Source of the DNA: CAYFSC01 sp964345695
GTDB lineage: Bacteria; Bacteroidota; Rhodothermia; Rhodothermales; Salinibacteraceae
Direction: 5' to 3'
Assembly (NCBI GenBank): GCA_964345695.1
Contig: CAYFSC010000070.1
Location: 1-14,903, forward strand
Length of the DNA: 14,903 nt
A model generated the notes under the pieces. It was not told the DNA's origin and did no database searches. It saw only the letters and a list, made by a program, of their open reading frames with translations. A program made the position numbers and the translations under genes. Below are positions 6,604-14,689 of the stretch, piece after piece. Every line of letters begins with the position of its first letter. Position 1 is the first letter of the stretch.

Positions 6604-7125
6604 ATGTTAACGATCGACATCACTCCCTTCGCGTCGGGAGTGCACCACGTTGAACTGGATCCCTCGGCCGAAGAGGCCGGCTTGGAGCCCGATACGTTCA
6701 AAGATGTGCACGTCGAGGCCACGCTGCAGGCACATCGCGACCGCATTCTGGTGCACCTGCGGGCGACCGCCACGGCCGAGCTGACGTGCGACCGGACGCT
6801 GAGAACCTACGACCAGCCGTTAGAAGGCACCTACAGCGTCCTGTTCGGGCCGGAGTCGATGGTGGGCACCGAGAGCGACAACTACGACGAGGTGCGTCCG
6901 CTCGACCCGACCGATAAGGAGGTCGACGTGACCGATGTCGTGCGCGACACCATCAAGCTGTCCATTCCGCAGCGACGCATCGCGCCGGGCGCCGAGAACG
7001 AAGCGATTCAGACCACCTATGGGGCGTCGCCAGAAGATGAAGAAGAGGACGGCACCGAGCCGGTTGATCCGCGCTGGAGCGAACTCCAGAAGCTGAAAGA
7101 CGACGGTGGATCGTCCGAGGACTGA
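6604..7125 (+). CDS. yceD: YceD family protein (DUF177)
   Basis: A 173-residue protein beginning MLTIDITPF. The DUF177/YceD pattern is visible: a beta-rich N-terminal half, the central segment VHLRATATAELTCDRTLRTYDQPLEG, then DLTDVVRDTIKLSIPQR-like sequence (here VDVTDVVRDTIKLSIPQRR, about 110-128). The C-terminal third is strongly acidic (SPEDEEEDGTEP) and ends in a WSELQKLKDD helix. YceD proteins are linked to 23S rRNA and ribosome assembly and are nearly always encoded next to rpmF, as here. The ATG at 6604 is chosen because upstream in-frame sequence is origin DNA and shows no conserved features. A single Cys (in LTCDRTL) replaces the Cys pair seen in many relatives. It opens the rightward fab cluster; rpmF follows after 152 bp. 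Confidence 0.88.
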   Translation: MLTIDITPFASGVHHVELDPSAEEAGLEPDTFKDVHVEATLQAHRDRILVHLRATATAELTCDRTLRTYDQPLEGTYSVLFGPESMVGTESDNYDEVRPLDPTDKEVDVTDVVRDTIKLSIPQRRIAPGAENEAIQTTYGASPEDEEEDGTEPVDPRWSELQKLKDDGGSSED

Positions 7126-7277
7126 TTTAATTTCGGGCGAAAAGGCCGCATCTCCGCGAACAAAAGGCGTGGATGTAAGGTCTCGTTCTTTTGGCCTCCT
7201 GTCCATCGGGTGCATCGGGTCGGCTCCGAAGGCCGTTTGTTCTGCTACGTTTTGTTTCCCATTGATTTGTCGAGACC

Positions 7278-7475
7278 ATGGCTGTACCGAAGAGACGACA
7301 TTCCAAATCTCGCACTCGCAAGCGCCGCTCGAAGTACTACAACGAACTGGAGCCCCCACAGCTCATGGAGTGCAACAACTGCGGCAATCCGAAGGTGATG
7401 CACCGCGCCTGCAAGCACTGCGGGCACTATCGCGGACGCCAGGTGATTGAGCCGAGCGATGACTTCTTGATGTAG
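7278..7475 (+). CDS. rpmF: 50S ribosomal protein L32
   Basis: A 65-residue basic protein starting MAVPKRRHSKSRTRKRRSK, the standard L32 N-terminus. A zinc ribbon is formed by Cys32 and Cys35 (CNNC) and Cys45 and Cys48 (CKHC), so this is the zinc-binding form. It then reads GHYRGRQVIEP, typical of the family. The acidic tail SDDFLM is short. The gene lies between yceD and plsX as in many bacteria, linking ribosome synthesis to lipid synthesis. Gaps of 152 bp before and 255 bp after are wide enough for separate promoters, although none could be placed clearly. Confidence 0.97.
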   Translation: MAVPKRRHSKSRTRKRRSKYYNELEPPQLMECNNCGNPKVMHRACKHCGHYRGRQVIEPSDDFLM

Positions 7476-7730
7476 CTCCCTCCGACCGTACGCAGCGCCG
7501 TTGCGCCCCGGAATAAAGGCGATTTCTTTCCGGCTTGGCCGCTATTCGTGCACGTCCCTCCGAGGCCGTTATGAGGTTTCGGAATGGGGCGTGCATTTCT
7601 TTGTCGGCTCTTCGTACCTTGGCGCCCGCGGCGCGCAGAGATTTCCGCCAGATCCTCCTATGTTGGGAAATTGCGCGCCGCAAGGGCGAATCTAGCGATC
7701 TCGTTTTTGCTCACACATCCGACGGCTTGT

Positions 7731-8744
7731 ATGGCAACGTGCATTGCAGTGGACGCGATGGGAGGAGACGACGCCCCCGATGCGATCGTTGAAGGAGCCA
7801 TCCGCGCGGCCCGCGACACCGACGGCGCGATCGACATTGTTCTCTTCGGGCAGGAAGATCCGGTTCGCGATTCCCTCACCGCGCACCCTAGGGCGCAGGA
7901 CCTGCCGATCCGCGTTCGGCATGCGCCGGACGTAATCGGGATGAGCGACGCGCCCGCCTCGGCCGTAAAAACCAAGCGAGGCTCGTCTATCCACCGGGGG
8001 CTTGCGGCGCACGAGCAGGGAGACGTCGATGCCTTCATCAGCGCCGGAAACACCGGGGCGGTGATGGCCGCCTCCATGTTCATTCTCGGACGCATCTCCG
8101 GCATCGCGCGCCCCTCGATTGTCGGCTACTTTCCCACCTTGAAGGGCGCCTCGATCGTCCTCGACATCGGGTCGAACGTCGATTGCAAGCCGCCTCATCT
8201 CGTGCAATTTGCCCGAATGGGCACAGTGTATCTCCAGCACGTGCACGGCAACGCCGCCCCGTCGGTCGGGCTGCTCAACATCGGTGAAGAGCCCGGCAAA
8301 GGCAACGAGCAGGTGAAAGCCGCCCACGACCTGTTGGAAGACACCGACGACATTCACTTCAAGGGCAACGTGGAAGGGGGCGACCTGCTTTTCTATGCGG
8401 CCGACATTATCATCTGCGACGGCTTTGTCGGCAACATCATGCTGAAGTTCGGTGAAACCATGACCACCGTGCTGTCGGAGATGACGCGGCAGGAGATGGA
8501 ACGGCAGGGCCTGACCCCGGAGGAAAAGAAACTGGTGTCCGGGGTGTTGAGCGAAGTCCGCAAGGGGTTCGACCCCGAAGACCGGGGCGGCGCCCCGCTG
8601 CTGGGCGTGAACGGAACCGTGATGGTCGGACACGGCAGTTCCTCGCCCGAGGCCATTGCCCAGCTAATTCATTCCGCCGCCGAGGTGGCCGACAAAGACG
8701 TCACGCACGCCCTTGCGGATGCGTTCTCCACCGATTCTGCCTGA
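7731..8744 (+). CDS. plsX: phosphate acyltransferase PlsX
   Basis: A 337-residue protein, normal for PlsX, a peripheral membrane enzyme that converts acyl-ACP and phosphate into acyl-phosphate, the donor used by PlsY to start phospholipid synthesis. Diagnostic segments are IAVDAMGGDDAP (5-16), FISAGNTGAVMA (102-113), the central SIVLDIGSNVDCKP, VGLLNIGEEPGKGNE, GNVEGGDLLF, ICDGFVGNIMLK and the C-terminal VNGTVMVGHGSSSPEAI. The frame is open 49 codons upstream, but the ATG at 7731 gives the family N-terminus. The leader has no Shine-Dalgarno; ACGGCTTGT precedes the ATG. fabH starts 64 bp after the stop, so the two are probably co-transcribed. Confidence 0.97.
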   Translation: MATCIAVDAMGGDDAPDAIVEGAIRAARDTDGAIDIVLFGQEDPVRDSLTAHPRAQDLPIRVRHAPDVIGMSDAPASAVKTKRGSSIHRGLAAHEQGDVDAFISAGNTGAVMAASMFILGRISGIARPSIVGYFPTLKGASIVLDIGSNVDCKPPHLVQFARMGTVYLQHVHGNAAPSVGLLNIGEEPGKGNEQVKAAHDLLEDTDDIHFKGNVEGGDLLFYAADIIICDGFVGNIMLKFGETMTTVLSEMTRQEMERQGLTPEEKKLVSGVLSEVRKGFDPEDRGGAPLLGVNGTVMVGHGSSSPEAIAQLIHSAAEVADKDVTHALADAFSTDSA

Positions 8745-8807
8745 CGCCGCGGCGCCTGCCTGCGTCGCCTGCGTCCTCCCGTGCATTCCTCGCCATCCCC
8801 GAGCGCC

Positions 8808-9818
8808 ATGTCTGCCCCCGAGTCCGTCGTAACGCGTCGAGCGGCCATCACTGCCGTCGGCCACTTTCTGCCCGAGCACCGGCTGACCAACCAGGATCTG
8901 GAGCAGATGGTCGACACCAACGACGAGTGGATTCGCACGCGCACCGGCATTCGCGAGCGTCGCATCCTGAGGGACGACGACAAAGCCACAGCCTACATGG
9001 CCACCGAGGCAGCCAGAGAGGTGCTCAAGAAACGCGACCTCGATCCATCGGAGATCGATGTCATTCTCGTGGCTACGGTGACACCGGACATGTTTTTTCC
9101 GGCCACCGCGTGCCTCGTCCAAAACAACATCGGCGCCGACTCGGCCTGGGGGTTCGACTTCTCAGCCGCGTGCAGCGGCTTTCTCTTCGGGCTGACGACC
9201 GGCGCGCAGTACATCGAAAGCGGACAGGTGGATACGGTCCTCGTCATCGGGGCCGACACCATGAGCGCCATCACCGATTACAGCGACCGCTCCACCTGCA
9301 TTCTCTTTGGCGATGGAGCGGGGGCCGTGTTGCTGGAGCCAAGCGACGAGTACGGCCTCGTCGACACCGTGCACCATGTCGACGGTGAGCACTCCGACCT
9401 GCTGTGCATGAAGGGCGGAGGCAGCCTCAACCCGCCCACCCACGAAACGGTCGACGCCAAGATGCACTACCTGCATCAAGAGGGACGCCAGGTGTTCAAG
9501 TTTGCCGTGACGCGCATGGCCGACGCCTGTGTGGAGGTCATGGACCGCAACGACCTGGGTCCGGAAGACGTGCAGTATCTCGTTCCGCATCAGGCCAACA
9601 AGCGGATCATCGACGCGACCGCGCAGCGCATGGGGCTGGCCGACGAAAAGGTGATGATGAACATCGACCGGTACGGCAACACCACCGCGGCCACCATTCC
9701 TCTGTGCCTGCACGACTGGGAGGACGAACTGCGGGCGGGCGACGCGGTCATCCTCACCGCCTTCGGCGGCGGCTTCACGTGGGGCGCCTCGTACCTGACG
9801 TGGGCCTATGACGGGTGA
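8808..9818 (+). CDS. fabH: beta-ketoacyl-ACP synthase III (FabH)
   Basis: A 336-residue protein that condenses an acyl-CoA primer with malonyl-ACP to start fatty acid chains. The catalytic triad is present: Cys122 in FSAACSGFLFG, His261 in VPHQANKRI and Asn291 in DRYGNTTAATIP. TNDEWIRTRTGIRERRI near the N-terminus and the closing ILTAFGGGFTWGASYLTW are typical. The frame also allows a GTG at 8781, nine codons earlier, but the ATG at 8808 fits the family better. It lies between plsX and fabD in the usual order. Primer preference, straight or branched, cannot be read from the sequence alone. Confidence 0.97.
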   Translation: MSAPESVVTRRAAITAVGHFLPEHRLTNQDLEQMVDTNDEWIRTRTGIRERRILRDDDKATAYMATEAAREVLKKRDLDPSEIDVILVATVTPDMFFPATACLVQNNIGADSAWGFDFSAACSGFLFGLTTGAQYIESGQVDTVLVIGADTMSAITDYSDRSTCILFGDGAGAVLLEPSDEYGLVDTVHHVDGEHSDLLCMKGGGSLNPPTHETVDAKMHYLHQEGRQVFKFAVTRMADACVEVMDRNDLGPEDVQYLVPHQANKRIIDATAQRMGLADEKVMMNIDRYGNTTAATIPLCLHDWEDELRAGDAVILTAFGGGFTWGASYLTWAYDG

Positions 9819-9959
9819 CGGGCGCGTCGTCAATTGCCGAGGAGTGGGAGGCGGGCGCCGACTCTGCGGATGTCCGGGAAGCGTGTTTGGAGACGGACGC
9901 GCCGTCCTGCCGTCCGGCGTGCATCGTTCGGATCTCAACACTCACACGTCGAAACCAGC

Positions 9960-10898
9960 ATGACTACCGCGTTTCTTTTCCCCGGTCAGGGCTCGCAGTC
10001 GGTCGGTATGGGATACACGCTGTTCGAGCAGTGCCCCGAGGCCCGGGAGCGCTTCGAAGCGGCCAACGACCTGCTCGACGTGGACCTCCTCGCCCTGATG
10101 TTTGGCACCGACCAGAGCATCCCCGATCCCGAAGAGGCTTTGAAGCAGACGGAAGTCACGCAGCCGGCGCTGTACGTGCACAGTCTTGCGGCGATGGCTG
10201 TGCTGGAGGCGAACGGCATCCATCCCGACATGGCGGCAGGCCACAGCTTGGGCGAGTACAGTGCCCTGGCCGCCGCCGGCGCGCTGTCGTTCCGTGACGG
10301 ACTCCGCCTCGTGCGCCGCCGCGGCGAACTGATGGCCGCGGCCGGGGAGAAGCGACCGGGGGCCATGGCCGCCGTCATCGGAGCCGACGATGAGGCGATC
10401 ACCGCCGTTTGCGAGGAGGTGTCGGCCCAAGAAGAGGGCGTCGTGCAGCCGGCCAACTTCAACGCGCCGGGGCAGGTCGTGGTGTCGGGCGATGTGGAGG
10501 CCGTCGAGACGGCCACCGGGCGCATCGAGGGCCGGGCGGTGCCGCTGCCGGTGAGCGGCGCTTTTCACTCTCCCCTGATGGACTATGCCTACGACGGGCT
10601 TGCCGAGGCCCTGTCGTCGGTGTCGATCCAGGCGCCCGCGTGTCCGGTCTACCTCAACGTCACCGCCGCGCCGTCGACAGATCCGGACGAGATTCGCGAG
10701 CAGTTGCTGGCGCAGCTCTCGTCACCGGTGCGCTGGTCGCAAACCCTGCGTCGCATGGACGAGGACGGGGCGACCCGTTTTGTGGAGGTTGGCGCCGGGC
10801 GCGTTCTGCAGGGATTGGTGCGGCGCACCCTGGGGCGGGACGCCGACACCATCGGCGCCGGCACGCACGACGAGATCGAAGCACTTCTTGACGCGTAG
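9960..10898 (+). CDS. fabD: malonyl-CoA:ACP transacylase (FabD)
   Basis: A 312-residue protein that transfers malonyl groups from CoA to acyl carrier protein. It starts with MTTAFLFPGQGSQSVGMG, the family signature. The nucleophile is Ser96 in AAGHSLGEYSAL, with the second catalytic residue His203 in VSGAFHSPLM. QTEVTQPALYVHSLA (about 63-77) and FNAPGQVVVSG (about 167-176) are further hallmarks. The frame extends 42 codons upstream through the 141-bp spacer after fabH, without conserved features, so the ATG at 9960 is preferred. Next downstream is the lipoprotein gene, not fabG, which is unusual. Confidence 0.97.
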   Translation: MTTAFLFPGQGSQSVGMGYTLFEQCPEARERFEAANDLLDVDLLALMFGTDQSIPDPEEALKQTEVTQPALYVHSLAAMAVLEANGIHPDMAAGHSLGEYSALAAAGALSFRDGLRLVRRRGELMAAAGEKRPGAMAAVIGADDEAITAVCEEVSAQEEGVVQPANFNAPGQVVVSGDVEAVETATGRIEGRAVPLPVSGAFHSPLMDYAYDGLAEALSSVSIQAPACPVYLNVTAAPSTDPDEIREQLLAQLSSPVRWSQTLRRMDEDGATRFVEVGAGRVLQGLVRRTLGRDADTIGAGTHDEIEALLDA

Positions 10899-11018
10899 CT
10901 CTTCGCCGTCTTTACGGGCCGGACGGCCCTCGGAGGAGACGACCGCCAGAAGAAACGGAGGGGGAGGGAGTGTGCGTACCCATGCATCCGGAACGCCGGA
11001 GGAGACGCCCAATGCGTC

Positions 11019-11031
11019 ATCTTCGGAAGAT
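11019..11031. repeat. short perfect inverted repeat upstream of the lipoprotein gene
   Basis: ATCTTC (11019-11024) and GAAGAT (11026-11031) flank a single G, giving a 13-bp palindrome. It lies about 78 bp before the lipoprotein start, in the 210-bp spacer after fabD. It could be an operator or a small hairpin; its function is unknown. Confidence 0.4.
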
Positions 11032-11060
11032 CGTTCCTCTCCAGGAGGTTCCAAGATCTG

Positions 11061-11092
11061 TTTCGTCTTCTTCCGTTTTCGTCTACTTCCGT
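11061..11092 (+). repeat. tandem 16-bp direct repeat, 15 of 16 identical
   Basis: TTTCGTCTTCTTCCGT (11061-11076) is followed directly by TTTCGTCTACTTCCGT (11077-11092), one mismatch. The block is pyrimidine-rich on the plus strand and ends 16 bp before the lipoprotein ATG, so it lies in its promoter or 5' leader. It is read directly from the sequence; its role is unknown. Confidence 0.85.
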
Positions 11093-11108
11093 CCTTTGAG
11101 GTGCTGCC

Positions 11109-11861
11109 ATGCTCGATCGTCTTCAGGATCCGCCACTTTTCGCTCGGGACTTGCTTCTGCTGAGTGCCGCCGCGCTGCTTCTCGGAGGGGGACTGGGGTG
11201 CAGCGGCGGCGGCAACGCGTACTCGACGGATATCGGCTACATGGCCGAGCGGTTTCTTCCCAGCGAGCGCAAGGTGGAGGCCCATCCTGATTCGGTCCGC
11301 CATCTGAAGATCGTCCAGGAAGACGACCAGATCGAGTTCGAGCTGGACGAGGGCTATCAAGATCTGCACCTGCTGTGGTCGAGCACGTTTCAGGTCGCCA
11401 CGGCGGGCCGGAACGTCCACCAGCCGCTCACCTACGCCACGCTCTGGAGCAAAGAGCTGTCGCTGGCGGCGCTGCAGGCCGACCGCGGCGTCACCTCGCT
11501 GACGCGCGACAAGGCGCTGCAGATGATCGAGGAGCGCAGGCAAGAGTACGATCAAACGCTGCAGATCGACGTGTACTGGTTCAGCGGTCCGGACGGAACG
11601 CCCATCTCAGGACCCGGTGCGCAGGTGCGGCTCAGCGACGATCAGGGCAACACCTACCGGCCCGTCCGCGACGACCACGGTCCGCTGCGCGAGGCATTCA
11701 TCACGGGTGGAACCACGGCGCTCTACCGGCGAAACATGTTCTTCTTCAAGCGCAACGTGGACGGCCGTGACATCCTGGACACCATCAACGAGCTTCGCCT
11801 GAGCGTTTCCCCTGCGGCAGCGCCCCGCGTTCAATTCGAGTGGTCGTGGGACGACGGCTGA
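11109..11861 (+). CDS. predicted lipoprotein of unknown function, inside the fab cluster
   Basis: A 250-residue protein I do not recognise. The N-terminus has a hydrophobic segment (about 15-29, LLLLSAAALLLGGGL) ending in LGCSGGG, so Cys31 is a plausible lipid-attachment site, with Gly rather than Leu at -3. The mature part has Asp/Glu-rich segments and beta-type patterns: HLKIVQEDDQIEFELDEGY, QDLHLLWSSTFQVA, QIDVYWFSGPDG, GAQVRLSDDQGNTYRPV and the closing VQFEWSWDDG. A helical stretch (KALQMIEERRQEYDQ) lies in the middle. No enzyme motif is visible. It sits between fabD and fabG, 210 bp after the former and 103 bp before the latter, same strand. A link to envelope lipid supply is possible from position only. 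A periplasmic or outer-membrane-anchored protein is likely. Confidence 0.75.
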   Translation: MLDRLQDPPLFARDLLLLSAAALLLGGGLGCSGGGNAYSTDIGYMAERFLPSERKVEAHPDSVRHLKIVQEDDQIEFELDEGYQDLHLLWSSTFQVATAGRNVHQPLTYATLWSKELSLAALQADRGVTSLTRDKALQMIEERRQEYDQTLQIDVYWFSGPDGTPISGPGAQVRLSDDQGNTYRPVRDDHGPLREAFITGGTTALYRRNMFFFKRNVDGRDILDTINELRLSVSPAAAPRVQFEWSWDDG

Positions 11862-11964
11862 TCCTGCATCCGCGTTCTGCGCATCTGCCCCGGGCGCATC
11901 CGCCTCGGTTTTCTCTGGCGCGCGCCCCTCCACCGACTTCTCCACCCGACGACCTTTCGGCTTC

Positions 11965-12714
<750 letters not shown>

Positions 12715-12754
12715 GCAACCACGAATTTCGAATGACGATTGCCGATCCGGTTCC

Positions 12755-12772
12755 GCCTCCACGCACGGAGGT
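12755..12772 (+). terminator. weak hairpin after fabG
   Basis: GCCTCC (12755-12760) can pair with GGAGGT (12767-12772), including one G-T pair, over a 6-nt loop. It lies 40 bp after the fabG stop, in the 205-bp spacer before the helicase gene. No T-tract follows, so it is only a weak terminator candidate. Confidence 0.2.
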
Positions 12773-12919
12773 CGGGTCATGATGCGGCGCGGCTGGATCG
12801 TTCAGGCAAGGGCTGCGTACGGTGTCGATGGCCGCGAATTGTGTTGCGCGCGTGTCGTCGGCCCCTGTCGCCCGTGCGGGTTCCATGTGTTTCCCTCTGC
12901 AAACCGACGAGCTTGCTTC

Positions 12920-14338
12920 ATGTCCACCGACACCAACAGTCCGTACACGCAGGTCATCGACCTGACCTCGAAGGCGCAGCGCAAGCAGCGCCGGGATGAG
13001 ATCGGAGAATTCCGTGAGCCGGATCCGCCTCTCGACGAAGTCACGACCGACGATCTGCCTGAAGGCATCGAACAGGCCGTGTATGCCGCCGGCTGGATGG
13101 ACCTGATGGACGTCCAGCGGAAAGCCATCCCGTACATGCTCGACGGGCGCGACATCATCGTGCAGTCCCAAACGGGATCGGGCAAGACGGGGGCCTTCCT
13201 GCTGCCGCTCTTTGAGCTGCTCGACCCGACCAAGCAGGAGCAGCAGGTGCTCGTCCTCACACCGACGCGCGAGCTGGCCCGGCAGATCAACGAGGAGTTT
13301 GAGCAGATGAAGATCGCTACGCCGCAGACGAACGACCTCGAAACGGTGCTCATCTACGGCGGCGTCGCCTACGGCCCGCAGATCGAGGCGCTGAAGAAGG
13401 GCGCGCAGGTTGTCGTCGGCACCCCAGGACGCGTGCTCGACCTCCTCAAAAAGGGGCACTTTAAGGCCGACACGGTCCGCATGCTGGTGTTGGATGAGGC
13501 CGACGAGATGCTCTCGATGGGGTTCTATCCCGACATGGACGAGATCCGCAGCTACCTGCCCCAGGATCGCCAGTCGTACATGTTCAGCGCCACCATGCCT
13601 CCGAAGGCGCGGACCGTGGCGCGCGAGTTTCTGGACGACCCTGGGTTCCTGTCGCTCAGCACCGACAAGGTGAGCGTCGACGAGATCAAGTACCGGTACT
13701 ACCTCGTCAATCCGATGGACAAGGACCGGACGCTGGAGCGGCTGCTGGAGATAGAAGAGCCCGAGTCGGCACTCATCTTTGCCAACACGAAGCGCGAGGT
13801 GAGCTACCTGAAGAAGTACCTCGCCAACAAAGGGTACGACGTCGACGAGATGTCGGGCGACCTTTCGCAGAAGGCCCGAGAGAGGGCCATCGACCGGCTG
13901 CGAGGAGGCGATCTGCGCCTGCTCGTGGCGACCGACGTGGCTGCCCGTGGCATCGACGTCTCCGAGCTCAGTCACGTCTTTATCTACGACGTGCCGCAGG
14001 ATCGCGAGTATCTCATCCACCGATCGGGCCGGACCGCCCGCGCCGGGAAGACGGGCACCACCATCGTCCTCGCCACCCACGAGGACGAGTACGAGCTCAT
14101 CCGGATGGCGAAGGAGTACGACATCGACATCGAAAAGGCCGAGCTTCCCGAAGATCCGCTTCAGTCGGCCACCGATCTGCTCGAATCGCGCTATCAGAAG
14201 GCCGGTGTGGCGCAGGAAGACATCGAAATGTTCCGCCCGCTCGTTCACCAGCTCGCGAAGGAGCGTCCGGATCTGCTGGCTTCACTCATCGCCGAACTGC
14301 ACAACACCGAGAGCGAAGAGGAAACCGAAGAAGAGTAG
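12920..14338 (+). CDS. DEAD-box ATP-dependent RNA helicase
   Basis: A 472-residue helicase with the full motif set: Q motif with Gln66 (DVQRKAIP); I SQTGSGKT (83-90); Ia PTRELARQ; Ib TPGR (168-171); II LDEADEML (191-198); III SAT (223-225); IV ALIFANTKRE; V VATDVAARGID; VI YLIHRSGRTARAG (364-376). It unwinds short RNA duplexes, with roles in ribosome assembly, RNA decay or translation start. A short N-terminal extension rich in Lys/Arg precedes the core. The C-terminal extension (about 405-472) is acidic, ends in EEETEEE and has no RGG tail or recognisable RNA-binding domain, so a subfamily (RhlE, CshA, DeaD) is not assigned. The frame extends upstream across the fabG end; the ATG at 12920 starts MSTDTNSPYTQ and is preferred. 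Confidence 0.95.
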   Translation: MSTDTNSPYTQVIDLTSKAQRKQRRDEIGEFREPDPPLDEVTTDDLPEGIEQAVYAAGWMDLMDVQRKAIPYMLDGRDIIVQSQTGSGKTGAFLLPLFELLDPTKQEQQVLVLTPTRELARQINEEFEQMKIATPQTNDLETVLIYGGVAYGPQIEALKKGAQVVVGTPGRVLDLLKKGHFKADTVRMLVLDEADEMLSMGFYPDMDEIRSYLPQDRQSYMFSATMPPKARTVAREFLDDPGFLSLSTDKVSVDEIKYRYYLVNPMDKDRTLERLLEIEEPESALIFANTKREVSYLKKYLANKGYDVDEMSGDLSQKARERAIDRLRGGDLRLLVATDVAARGIDVSELSHVFIYDVPQDREYLIHRSGRTARAGKTGTTIVLATHEDEYELIRMAKEYDIDIEKAELPEDPLQSATDLLESRYQKAGVAQEDIEMFRPLVHQLAKERPDLLASLIAELHNTESEEETEEE

Positions 14339-14447
14339 CGGCGAGCCACCGGTGATCTTCGGGTGCAGCCTGGCCACCGTCTTTTCCCCCGGCCGTACGC
14401 CCCGATCGCCACGCGACACGTAACCTCCGCGCGACGCAGGAGCAGAC

Positions 14448-14485
14448 GTGCGCGGTGGCGCACACGTCCTGTGCGTATCCGCACA
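14448..14485. repeat. array of four alternating inverted half-sites GTGCG/CGCAC
   Basis: In 38 bp the sequence reads GTGCGC (14448-14453), GCGCACA (14458-14464), TGTGCG (14470-14475) and CGCACA (14480-14485). Each neighbour pair is complementary, giving three overlapping hairpins with loops of 4 to 5 nt. Centres are about 10-12 bp apart, close to one turn of DNA. This suits either a multi-site operator or a leader RNA whose hairpins exclude each other. Confidence 0.6.
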
Positions 14486-14587
14486 GCGAGACGCCTCCGA
14501 ACCGCGCCGCTGGAGAGGCAGCCGGGGACCTCGGAACGGTTTGCATGGCCGTCTCTGGCCGCTCAGGCTGGATTCAAGGCCTGGCAG

Positions 14588-14593
14588 TACAAT
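14588..14593 (+). promoter_or_regulatory. possible -10 element of the last gene
   Basis: TACAAT (14588-14593) matches 5 of 6 bases of TATAAT, and with the following bases forms TAcaaTTTG, near the Bacteroidota -7 element TAnnTTTG. No convincing -35 lies at the right distance. It is about 97 bp before the ATG at 14690. Confidence 0.22.
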
Positions 14594-14689
14594 TTGTCGC
14601 CTCCAACGTCGAGCGTGGCGCGATGCGGTACAGCCCTTGCAGAATCAACAGGACAGTACGCGCTGCTTCTCCCGAATGTCCTGGAGGTC

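Larger units (their letters stand above)
14339..14689. other. non-coding stretch between the helicase gene and the last gene
   Basis: 351 bp with no convincing gene; open frames here have no recognisable pattern. It holds the alternating inverted-repeat array at 14448-14485 and a possible -10 hexamer at 14588. Near 14342-14375 there are short complementary pieces around CCACCGGTG and GGCCACCG, followed by CTTTTCCCCC, which may be a degraded or weak terminator of the helicase gene. Confidence 0.6.

Noticed and set aside
6021..6773. A 250-codon minus-strand frame and overlapping frames between oriC and yceD
   Set aside because: Arg/Ser/Ala-rich product without pattern, overlapping the yceD start. 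Treated as non-coding.
7692..8633. A 313-codon minus-strand open frame antisense to plsX
   Set aside because: Same shadow effect; the plus-strand PlsX is fully supported.
10915..10931. GGGCC/GGCCC hairpin after fabD as a terminator
   Set aside because: Very short loop and no T-tract; common by chance in GC-rich DNA.
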